Shown: positions 46,401-59,000 of the stretch, piece after piece
Layout: each line of letters opens with the position of its first letter
How positions within the stretch are numbered: the stretch's first letter is position 1
From: Strongylocentrotus droebachiensis
Taxonomy: Eukaryota > Echinodermata > Echinoidea > Camarodonta > Strongylocentrotidae
Assembly: GCA_035222895.1 (NCBI GenBank)
Contig: JAVYIG010007465.1
Coordinates: 1-64,000, forward strand
Length of the DNA stretch: 64,000 nt
Reading direction: 5' to 3'
Program-made: the position numbers and the translations under genes
Notes under the pieces: model-generated
Database searches by the model: none
What the model saw: the letters and a program-made list of their open reading frames with translations, nothing else
What the model was told of the DNA's origin: nothing

Positions 46401-49400
46401 GTCTTCAGTTGTTTTTCTGCTCTTGAGCTCACCTTGCGTCTGGGAGAGCTGATGTTTGACGAGGGCTTGAATCGCTTCCTTCTCCTCCTTGTCCACGTAT
46501 TCCCTGACCGCTTGACCCAGGCCTTTCTCCGACAGCAGTTCCAGCTGCTTAGTCTACACGGAACCAAAATACCAAATAGATTCAGTTTGTAATGATTTGA
46601 GTCGGATCGATTTCAGTTCCATTCCATAGTTAAAAGAAACAGATTATAATCACAGTTACGCAGTTGCAAATTGGCAATGAATAAAATAGAATGGAGATAC
46701 TATCTACCCATGGCTAAGCATCATCATCGTTTAGAGTCCATTTGTCCCACTTTGTGGGGTTGGACATTTCATTTCTTTAATGGCCGCCTTCCAAGCTTTC
46801 CTGTCTGTGGGATCCACACGGCCGACACCCGATGTTTTGGCATCCTCTTTGATGGCTTCCCTCCAAGTTCTCCTGGGTCTCCCACGAGGTCTTCTTCCGG
46901 TGACAGGGAAGTTTAGAGCCCTCTGGAGCCAGTGTGTTGCCTCTCTTCTTGCCACATGTCCAAACCATCTAAGTCTATTCATCCTCATAACCTGTGCCAC
47001 CCCCATCAATCCCATTGATTGAAGGAGGACTTTGTTCTTCTTTCTCTCGTGAAGTGATACCCTGCGCATCCACCTCACCATCCTCATCTCAGCTTTCTCC
47101 ATTCGCTGTACACTGGATGATTTCATTGCCCATGTTTCGCTCCCGAACGTCATGCATTTTCTAACACAGGCATCATACACCTTCCCTTTCACTCTTAACG
47201 GGGTAGCCCTTGAGGTGAGGAAAGGAGAGAGTTCACGAAACTTTGTCCAAGCACTTTGGATTCTTGCAGTCACAGCTGCTGTCTCTCCTCCTCTGACAGC
47301 CAACATGTCTCCCAGGTAGCAGAACTTATCCACCTTATCATATGTCGTTCCATGGAGTTTGGTCTCTTCTCCCACCACGGCTTTGCGAGGGTCGGTGGAG
47401 TGACCCACGCCGTCCTTCGGGCTGGACAGTGCCCATATTGTTCTGTCTTGCCATTAAATGAAATTTGGTGGAGCTTTATTTTACGCCGGATGCCCTTTCT
47501 GTCGCAACCATAAGTGGCCTCTTCCCAGTAACTCTTCCGCCCGAAGCCGTTGGTCACCGAGGCGCAGCTCATATGCCCCCTGCAACCAGGAGCCAGTGGC
47601 CGACTTGTCCTAGATGCATGACCAACCGGGGCCATGCTTCGACAGGTGTTATTTTTCATCCTGCAGGGTGTCTAGGCACCCACCCACTGAGAGACTCAGG
47701 GGGGGCCGGATTAGTCGCCGACCACTCGACCGTGAAGCTGGCAGTACAGTCCTTACATGATTACCTGTAGCAACAAAACGGTTGGCCAGACATGAAGATC
47801 ATTATTTTTTACAAACCTGTAATTCCCATCAAGACTACACCTGGATATGTGTTCATGAACATTCTGTAATTATTATTTGTTTCAGCACCGACCTTACATT
47901 GTATGATACACAGGTGGTAGTTATCCTTTGCAAGAGGGCAAACAGAAGGTTTTCCTGAAGCACCTCTATCATTTTGGCAGTGATTATTCTAAAATGCACA
48001 AAGAGGGACTTTTCCATGTTTAAAAGATCTGTGGGGTTCATTCGTACATGTGCTATCTCTGAACTCATATATTCCTGAATATAAGAAGTGTTCCCAGTTT
48101 ACTATGAGTTAAGGTATCAACAACAACAAACAAGGAAATGAAATTACAAGACAGAGGAAGCTCTGGAAAACTCTGTTAAGCAGCTGTGCAAGATTGTAAA
48201 TTAGCTCCATAGGTGGCATATGTTTTAAAATAACTGTGATGACTCCTCCCATTTACAGTAGAAAATCCCCAAAACAGCAAAGGTGGACAAGATCTCAATC
48301 CACATCTGCCACACTCCACCTGGGTGAGGTAAATGGGTACCTGGCAAGAAGTTATCTTTGAAATGCTAGAGCGCCACAATGGCAGCCATGCTAATGCCAG
48401 GTTAATGATTTTGGAAGGCCAGGTGTGTAAAATCTGACAGACATGACGAATATTAAAGAGCCCAATAGTGTTATTATTATTATTTCTCAAAATCTGTTAC
48501 CTCTTCTGTCTCAGAGAAGTACTTGCGAACGAGGTCTTCCACCCTCTCTGTTTCAAGAGCTTCTGGCTTGAGGAATTCCCCCAAGTCTTCTCCAGGTTTG
48601 GTATCTGAAGGTAAGATGGATAACACATGCATGTCAGGTATCTACATGTAAATAATGAACAATCTTTAAAAATTGAATCAGTTTGGAGCTAGAAGGGCCT
48701 TAACTCATATTATTTTACACAGAGTTAAGTCCCTTTGGCTCTAAACAGGTTACATTTTCTTCGGAAAGAAGGGGAAGTTCAACTGCAACTTCCCCCATTA
48801 AAGGTATAGACCAGTTTTGGAAACGCCCCCTTCTCAAAAAATGAAATGGAAGCTCTTATTACCAATCATGTGAAAGAATATGTTTTGACTAATAAGTAAT
48901 GATACAAATTTTGCTGGGAAACCGCCTAATAATTGAAATATTTGGTAAATGATCACATCTATCCGGCCTGGATAGATATTGCATAGTCCCATATACATCT
49001 TTATGTGTACAGTGCTTGTAACTTTACCAAGACTGTGCTAAATTTCTTAACATTTTGGTGATTCCAGAAACTTGCAGTACACACCAACACTTTATATGCT
49101 TCATGATCAACCTTTTCAAAACCGATTCCACAACATTGCTTTCACAGTGCAATCGCACGACCAGAACTCAACTTTATCTTTAAACCCTGATGATCAAAGC
49201 ATTTCAAGAGAAAGTTGTTTGAGAAAATAGGGTCAGAAAAACCGAACCCATCTTTTTACAGATCATTGTTGGTGATGATCATGATGATGAATGCTGATGA
49301 TGATGACAAAGATGATAGGGAGGAGGAGGATAAAGATGATAGGGTGGAGGAGAATAATGGTGATGATAGTGATAATGAGGACGCTGTTAATGATGATGAT

Positions 49401-52400
49401 CCTGCTAATGATGATGGTGAAAATAATGAAGATGATGAAGATGGTGGCTATGATAGTGATAATGATGATGATAACAACCACATTAATGATGCTTGTATTT
49501 AACATAGACAAAAAGACCCCCCAAAAATGAACTCACCTTCTTTTTTTAATTGTATTCTTCTCTTAGTAAAGCGGACAAGATCCTTTGTGTTAGCCACACG
49601 ACCTACAAAGTTCTGCCCAAACCGGTTCACGTTGATTGTGTCGAATCCCCCACTGTAGTCAACCTACATATAGAAGTTAGAATAGATAGTAATTACACCC
49701 TAAAGTGAACCAGCAACATTGTTGAAGGTTGATGAAACTTTTTAATTAAACGTTACTTGTTACATTTCTTCTCCTGTACTAGCCCTCTAACATGTAATTC
49801 TCCCAACCAATTGTTGAATTTTTGCAACATTTTTTCCATGAAAATAATCTTTCAACACTTAAATGTTTAAAATGGCATATAGAGCTAATTAATTGCTTTG
49901 TGAAAGATTTCCATTCACCTAAATTTAGGAATTTTAGGAGAATCAAGGAGTCGATCAGATCAATTTTTCCCAATTTTCATCATTAATAATAGTCCGTTTT
50001 CACTCAAACTTTCAGATTATCTTTAATTGTACATCTAGCAGTGAAGTCTTTACCTTAGCACCATTTTCTCTCATCTGTAAAAAGTTACCAAGTCCCTTTA
50101 AGCACTTGACTTGAAATGCAAAGGTCATGGGTTCGATCCGTACACGGCACTAATTTTCTTTGGCAAGGCATTAATCTACATTTGCCACTCTATACCCAGG
50201 AGAGAAATGGGGACCTGGTAGGATGAAGAAAGCCTTTGTGTTGGTGATTGCCATATGCCCTCGAGGCGGCCGTATGGTAGGAATACTCCCCAGGGAGTGG
50301 AGATGGTGCACATTGTGCGTGAATGAATCCAATGACCGTAGTAATAATATCTGAAAAGCCCTTAGAGACAGTTTTTTGTATGAAGCGCTATATAAATCCA
50401 AATTATTATTATACAAAGTTCATTGACAAGAGGACATACCCGAAGCCGAATCAGTGGAAGCGTGGGCTGTTTTCTGTTACCAGTGTGTTCATCTTCTGCT
50501 CTCTGGATTAGGGCTTCCACCTATGACATGAAAGATTTGCAAAGCATAGTTACGTACATATTTTATCAAATATGATATATAAAAGACTTGATACAAAACG
50601 AAATACAACAATTCAGGAGACTCTGGGATTGGATGAAACATGGCTGCGATTCTTTGGCCGCGTTAACATGATGAGACCATCTTGCTGCCCAAAGATACTC
50701 CTAACTTCTAATATTCATGGTGATAGACCCCAGGGCAGACCAGCCAAGAAATGCTTAGATTGTGTAAAGGCTGATTGTGCTACTAGGATCCCTCACAGAA
50801 GTGACCAGAACGTCACAAGATAGGAAGATCTAGCTTGAGGTCATGAAGCAGAAGCCATCACACATCTCCCAGATGGTGTGGAAGGCTTAGGCCAAGGTAG
50901 GTCAAGTTACGTACATCAAAACAGTGGTGTGGTGGTTCAGGACTGCGTGTACTGCATCACACCTCGTTCAAAGCTCAGTGCAGATTAACCTGTGGTTGAG
51001 TGCTGTTTGGTCTACAAGCAGTTCGTCTACTACCCAATTGGTCTATCCCCATATGGTCTACACCCAGCCAGTCTATTATCCACATGGTCTAATAATTATT
51101 TGTCTACTTATCATTTGGACTAATGACCATTTAGGCTAATAGTCATTTGGTATAATTTCCTTTTGGTCTAATCTCCAATAAGTCTACTATTCATTTGGTA
51201 TATCACTCATTTGGTCTAATTCCATTTGGTCTAATCTCAAATTAGTCAACTACCAAATTGGTCTATCACTCATTTGGTCTAATTTCCATTTGGTCTAATC
51301 TCAAATTAGTCAACTACCAAATTGGTATATCACTCATTTGGTTGAATTGCCAGTCAGTCTAATGCCCATTTCCTGTACCATCCATAAGGTCCAATAATTA
51401 TTTGACGATTATAATAATTCTTGGGAGTAGAACAATTGGGTAGACCAAACAGCAATTCACTGTAGTTCCTGCGCAGAAGTGATATTTGCAGCTCATATTT
51501 GAATACAGTATAGCCACATACTGTAGAACCACTTACATCAAGAGCAAAACTTGTTATAGTAATTGGTAAAATTTACCTGAATAAACCTCCACTGATTCAA
51601 AGTTATCTACTACCGGTACCTGATTTAGTGCAAATTTCTATACAGTGCGTCCCAAAAAAGACAAATCCGAGAATTATCATGTTTTATCGTAACTTAATCA
51701 CAATTATAATTAATAAATGACACATATTTTGTAAAGCTTAGACCCTCCTCTTTCATTTGATGTAATTAATATGATGCATATTTCACGCATGAGTGATTAA
51801 ACTCAATTTGTAGAGAGGGAACCAAAAAGTCATGAGGCCGATGCTATCATGGTCGAGTGGTTACGTCGCTGGACTGTCGATCACAAGGTCCGCGGTTCAA
51901 GTCCCGCCACGGCATCAATGTCCTTTGGCAAGACATTGATCTACATTTGCCACACTCAACCCAGGTGATGTAAATGGGTAATTCATTCCTTGAAATGCTA
52001 GAGCGCCTTTATGGTAGAACAGCTAAAGCCGGGGTAATAATATCCAAGTTTGGAAGCGCTTAGAGACTTAATTGTAATTCGCGCTATATAAAAGAGTATT
52101 ATTATTATTATTATCTGAATTTCAAAGAGAAAATCAGGAAATCAGGAAAGCAGGAAAAACGAGCTAGGAATAACAAAGTTCTGTTTGTTTAGAGAAATGC
52201 TTGCATTTCCATAATTTTATTAATCAAATTCGTTTTCACTGGCTGCCTGCCGTAGCAACAAACGGAATAGACAAAAGACTTAACTCTGTTTCGTTGACAA
52301 TCAGCCATGCATGAAGCCATCCATATCGATTGATTTTTGCGATCATGATGTACCACAACCCTCTGTTCCTTGCCTTCTCTATTAGCACCACTCCCAGTTC

Positions 52401-53030
52401 TTTCACTCGTCTCTCTTCTAACAATTTCTCTGCAAACTGTCCATCCAAAGTCTCCTCCCTCTTCCCCTACTCCTCCTTCCCACAATTTTCCCTGTCGAAA
52501 TGAGATTTTCTAGGCCTTCTTTAAGTGTAACATGACCCATGAACTTCAACTGCCAAATCAAATACACCTTTAAACAGAAAGGATAATGTGCTACCTTTTC
52601 AGTGCAAAATGCGCTGGTTTTCTCTCCAAGCTTGACATCGTCAGGATTAAGGGTGGTATCCTGGAGGGCTATGTCTTCAATGTAGAACGGTCGGACAGTC
52701 TCCAGCTTGAGTTTGGTGCACTTCATGGCCTTCCCACGCACCTGCAGGAGGCCTACATGCCTAGGGATTATGTGAGGGGAGGAGAGTTGGTGTGAATGAA
52801 AGAGAGATAAATGGATAAGTAGATATAGAAAGATAGTAATGGAAAGGACAGCAGGAGAGGAGAGGAGGATTGACAGAAAGAGAGAGAGAGGGGTGGGGTT
52901 GAGAAAGAAGGGGATGAGAGAGAGAGGGTGAGAGAGAAGAGGGTGAGAGAGAGAAAGTGAGAAAAATAAGGGGAAGAAGGAGATACCGGATAGAGAGAGA
53001 ATGAGAAAGAAAGAGAGAGAGTGAGTGAGT

Positions 53031-53069
<39 letters not shown>

Positions 53070-56000
53070 TGGAGGGGGTATCACTTAATCAGAATTCAAA
53101 TTCAGTTCACATTGAACTATTAAAGTTTTTCAAATTATAGGATTATCATCAAAACAAACAAACAAAAGGAGAAAAAAGCTACACAAAAAGAGGTTTACTA
53201 TCAAAAATGATTTTAAAATGAGTTTTCAACTAGTGTTGTTTCAAAGGTATAATTATTTAATTGATATATACAATGATATGATTATATACATGGATTTTGA
53301 CTTTTGTTAAAAATTTATATGTATAAATATATAAATGCAGAAAAAAAATAAAACAGACCAACAAACAAAATAGGAAACAAAAATGAGTTTGATGTCCGTG
53401 TTGAGTCAAGGAAAAGGACTTACTTCGGCTCTGCTTCTCCAGGCGATAATGATGTGGCTATACTACTGCCAGGCTGGCTGATGAAGAAGTTCTGTGTAGC
53501 GTTCCATACAGGGTCAATAAGGCATTCATGCTCGTGACCCCAAATGACCAGGTCAATGAAGTTGTCCAGGAACTGCTCGGGGATGTAGTTGTGCTCGCCA
53601 TGCTTGGCTCTGGAAGATAGATAGGGAAACAGATTAGATAATAATAATAAAGTTAATAATAATAACGTTAATAATAGTAATAATAGTAATAATAATAGTA
53701 GTCTCTTCTTCTTATCGAGTCACTACACAAGTCCCGTCCAGTGGTCCACACAGGCTTTGGCACTGCAGTTCACGGCTTCCAGGTCATCTTGGGTGCATGG
53801 CTCTGGCAGGTGTGGGCAGACTAGCAGGTGTTCCATTTTCTGTTCCTGGCCACATTCACATGCCGTTTGTTCATCTCCTAGACCCCACCTCTGCATTACG
53901 ACTCTGCATCGTCCGTAGCCAGTTCTTAGGCGGTTAAGGCTTAGCCAGGAAGGCCAAGTCTCGCTGAAGCCGGATGGTAATAGTAGTAGTAGTAATCATG
54001 ACACAATAAATAATTATAATAGTTGGTTGTTGTATAGCGCTCATGTCGGTCAGACTTGACTCTCCTGGCGCTCCACAATTATTACCCTAGCTTTAGCATG
54101 GCTGCCATCATGGCGCTCTAGCATTTCAAGGAATTAATTCCTGCCAGGTACCCATTTACTTCACCCAGGTCGAGTGCGGCATAACATACTTTTTGTTTTA
54201 ATTGCTGTATAGTGCTGGTGATTATTGCACACTATTTAATTTTTAAAATTTGATAGTCTTAATAAATGAATAATTGCGTTCATCCAATCATATCATTAGG
54301 ATCTAGGAGTGAATTGTATTAATTAAAAAATGACATTTGATAATAGGAGAAGGTTGATTAACAACATAAATAAGAGGGTCACCTGTTTTGATGGATGACA
54401 AAGATATTAAACCAGGAATCAGCATTCTGTTTCGGTCTCAGCATGGAGATCTTTCCTGATAGAAACATCCGGTGAAGACGCTCATCTCGTATGGAACCTG
54501 TAACCATGGAAACCATTACATGGCATTAAATAATGATGATGATGGTGGTGATGATGGTGACGAAGACAACGACGATGTTGATGATGGTGGTGATGACGAG
54601 GGTGGTGATGATGATGTAATAACGTATTCAAGCAACAGTATCATTACCCAGGTCACTGGATCCAAATAAAGTAACCGGTGTGTTGGCTCAGTCAGTAGAG
54701 CGTCCGCCTCACAACCGGGAGGTCGTGGGTTCGAACCCCGGCCGCGTCATACCAAAAGACGTTAAAAGACGGGAGTTGTTGCTACCTTGGTTGGCATTCA
54801 TCAATAAAGGGATAGAGCAATGGTGGAGGGATGGTGGAGGGATGCCTTTTAGTTTTACTTATTTAGCCTGAACAGAAGCAATGCATGATGGAACACCAAA
54901 TATTCTAAAATACAATAACAAGCCTGAAGAAGAGTGACAAACTTATATCGGAGGCGACAGAGAATTAAACTGGCAACTAGGCCTGTCTTATAAAGAATTT
55001 ATATTAATCGCAACATATTTGCAATTGATATCAATCACAACATGTACATAAGAGATAGGAGACTGCAAACTTGCGAATGATTGGAGGACTTGCGATTGAT
55101 TTGGATCAATCGCAACTCTTTGTAAGACAGGGCTCTGGCCTGGAAGAGCTGGGGCAAACTTACCTAGTCCAAACGTAGCTAGCTTGGTTGTTCCTTTCTG
55201 AATGAGGATGGGGGAGATCTCGACCGATTCCAGAGAGGTACTTTTACCAAAGTAGTTCACCAAGCCAGAGACACTCAGCATGTCAAGAGCACACAGATTA
55301 CCCAGCTTCAAGTGCGTGTAGGGGAGAAAAAGATAATGACCTCTATTTATCATTCAAAGCCAAATAGTAGTCAGTGTCCGGGTTCATTGTATCATAATTG
55401 GCTGACAACAGATTTGGTTGTATTCTCTGAATCTCTGAAGCAGCGAACCTGTGGTCCCACCAGAAAATACCTCGACCTGCCTATATATCTTGAGTGGTGA
55501 GGGAAATCTGATATAAATTATACGATGAGAATTCCATAAGGTGGTAGACTAGGGCACAGTGCATTTAATATACTAGCCTTGTCTGTCGTAAGAGTGAAGT
55601 CCACTCTTGGTGACCCGACACCTGTTATTAGGGAAACACCAGAATGGTGTCAAATTCCCCATCAAAACCTACTATCATGCGTCTTTAATTACATCAAATC
55701 CATCGGTCCCTTGGTTGCTTACTTACATGTATACACATGCTTTCGTATTAGTCGAATAAACAAACTACCCAAAATATATTGGGGAGCAAATTGGAGAGTT
55801 GTCCGGCATTACAACTAATGAGCATTGCCGTTTCGACTACCAGTACTTAGAAATTCCAACACATCAGTAGCCATTGCAACTTTCTCATTCACACTTTCTG
55901 ATTTGTTCTGCTTTCTTTTATCGAAATTTGTGATTGAGGTTGGATATCCATTTAATACAGTTTTATTCATGGTCAGTAATGTGGTCAATTTAATTGTTTT

Positions 56001-59000
56001 GAGGTAGTGTAAACTCACCCCAGCAGGATCATCATGATTTCCATGTATAGAGAAGACGGGCATGTCAATATTCAGGTTTGCGTCTTCATAGTTCACACTG
56101 GGGAATCTAAGTCACGAAAGACAGAGAGCTTAGGGTTAGAAATCACTATCAAATGAAATAAAAAAGATTTTAAAAAGGGCATAGCACCCTTAAATGCCTC
56201 ACCCTTTATAAAAACTATGAGAATTATTTATGGAAAATATCTTTAATATTTTTGGAAAAGTATCTTTTATATTTTTGGAAAAGTATCTTTTTTTATTTTT
56301 TGGAAAAGTATCTTTTATATTTTTTGAAAAGTGTCTTTTATATTTTTTGAAAAGTGTATTTTATATTTTTGGAAAAATGTCTTTTATATTTTTGGAAAAT
56401 TATCTATTATATTTTTCGGTCAACAGCCTGGCGAAAGAAGACTACAAATTATGACTAATTAGTATATTCATGGAAAAATCATCATATTCAAATAGGTTGC
56501 TCTATTATCTCCCTTGCAAGCAGCTCGTCATCTGTTTTGTACCAAGAATGATAAACAGTAGGTTCTTTTTTTACCTTTCTGAATTAATCATTAGCTAAAA
56601 TTAAGCCTCATCAAGATGCTTTTGCCAGCTCCATATTCGTCTTTTCGTGCAACTTCATTTCAATTTAAAACTTGTCTGCACTAGTTTGACCAGGAGTGAT
56701 TAGACCACCCTGCAAGGTCATTAACATGTTGCTATCTCATCAAATCAGCTCTCAATTAACATAAGATAAAAAGGATCATGGGGGACCAATGGTCACCGCT
56801 TAGGCATTGTTTTCTATATAGAGGGAGAAAGTAGCTTGAGGTAGTAGGGTGGGGCTTTAACTTACGGACTGGCTGCGAAGTTGACACTCTGATCGCTGAG
56901 GAACTCTATCTGGACCGGTCTGTCGCCCATGCAGTACTTCCTGAGTAAGGTCATGACCCCATGGAGGGTCTTCCTGGAGGGTTTGTTCTCATGAAAGAGG
57001 TCACCTCCAAGCAACACCATGTCAACCTGAAACAGGCAAAGGGTCAAATGGTCAGTTGACCAATCTTATAAAACGGGTTCTAGAATGTAACAATCTCATT
57101 GGTCCGGTGACACCGTCCATGCGGCTGTGTATCATTCTTTCCTACCACTTCTACCATGCAGAATATTTGCCATAAAAAAAAGTGATATCCTATGGGTAAA
57201 AGTGATAAGGAACGCCTGGGATTGTGCCTATCTCTTCAAAGACACAAAGAAGTGGGCTTTCATGAGAAATTTGACACTGTTCAAGCGTTTACCCAATAAC
57301 AGGTGTTGTCAATTATCAGGATTAGCCTTTAGTTTTATGACCAACAGGCTTTATACATTACAGTGCTCTGTCTTTTCGCCATATGGTAAAGTCCTTATCT
57401 GACATCGAGAGACAAGAAGGTAGTTCTTGATACGGTAGGCCTACAAGTTTGCTGTTTACAGACCTGTACAGCCATCAATGGCGTTTCCACGGTTCCACCA
57501 AGTCTGGTGTCAGCCAATTACGTAAGTACTGCACATGGTAACTCCGGGAAGCTCCAACACCGGCGCCAGCGGCGTCGGAGCTTCGGTTAAACTGTGCGAA
57601 AGGGCTTCTAAAAAATATTTTTCGGTGACATTATTGTTAAATCTGCAAAGGGAGTACTTACAATGTTTACATCATAGGGTGCACGAATCCTCAGGGCATA
57701 ACAATGATCACTTCAATTCATAATTTGAAGAAGTCTTCGATGGGAAAAAAAGGGTTATTCAGAGCCCTACTCAAACGATTCTTCGATGTAGCAGCGTCGA
57801 TTCAAAATGGCGAAGAGACGGTACGCATGCGCGGCAGAGCCGCAGAACGTATGAATATTCATGCGATCGAGCGCCGATCGCTCGAAATCGCTGAATATGC
57901 ACGACTCACCGCTCTGTTTGTTCGAGTCGTGCATATTCAGCGTTTCGAGCGATCGGCGCTCGATGGCATGAATATTCATACTTTCTGCGGCTCTGCCGCG
58001 CATGCGTACCGTCTCTTCGCCATTTTGAATCGGCGCTGCTACATCGAAGAATCGTTTGAGTAGGGCTCTGAATAACCCTTTTTTTCCCATCGAAGACTTC
58101 TTCAAATTATGAATTGAAGTGATCATTGTTATGCCCTGAGGATTCGTGCACCCTATGATGTAAACATTGTAAGTACTCCCTTTGCAGATTTAACAATAAT
58201 GTCACCGAAATTTTTTTTTTAGAAGCCCCTTCGCACAGTTTAACCGAAGCTCCGACGCCGCTGGCGCCGGTGTTGGAGCTTCCCGGAGTTATGCACATGG
58301 GAACTTACGACCCACTGGTTGGTATTCTCGAAAGCGAACTAACTTTAGTTCATGGTTTAATACACCGACTAAGTATGAAATGCTAAGTGTCAACATGAAT
58401 ATATTTTTGAATAATTCAATATATCCCTAAATTAACATGATAACATAATTGTATCAAAGTTATATTGTTGTATATTAACTATGTCATTACATTTTATTTT
58501 AATTTAGTGACAGAATTAATTAAAAAACATATTCAGATGGACATTGGCATTCCATACTTAGTCGGTGGATTAAACCATGGACTAAAGTTAATCCGCGTTC
58601 AAGAATACCATCCATCAACTTTAATTTAGTACCTTGTTTTTGCGTGCCAGCTGCAGGATCTCCTCAAAGGTGTTGATGGAGTCGCTGTGACGGATGGAAT
58701 CTTTCTCCATGTATCCTACGTGACAGTCTGTAGCCACCAGGATCTTAATGGTGTTTTCATCTACTTCATCCATGTTCCTAAGATATTAATCGAAAAGTAA
58801 ACATTCTTTACCCTTTCATTCCCATCATTCATTGGATCATTATAAAAATTGTGATTATTATTATTATTATTATTTATTATAATCATAATTATCATTATCA
58901 TGAAATAAATCAGTTTTAGAAAGTTTTAGAAAACATTTCCAAGGAGAGTCAAAGTCCTGGCTCACACACTATTTTCTTGTGTCAAGATGAAATCGGAATC

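Noticed and set aside
49215..49502. 95-codon Asp/Glu-rich protein
   Set aside because: Translation of a GAT triplet repeat inside an MRE11 intron.
54674..54750. tRNA-Val(CAC) gene
   Set aside because: Mismatches in acceptor and anticodon stems and a SINE body downstream; treated as a tRNA-derived SINE.
57704..58126. Two mirror-image 119-codon proteins on opposite strands
   Set aside because: They are the two strands of one palindrome; open only because the arms are identical, with no domain.
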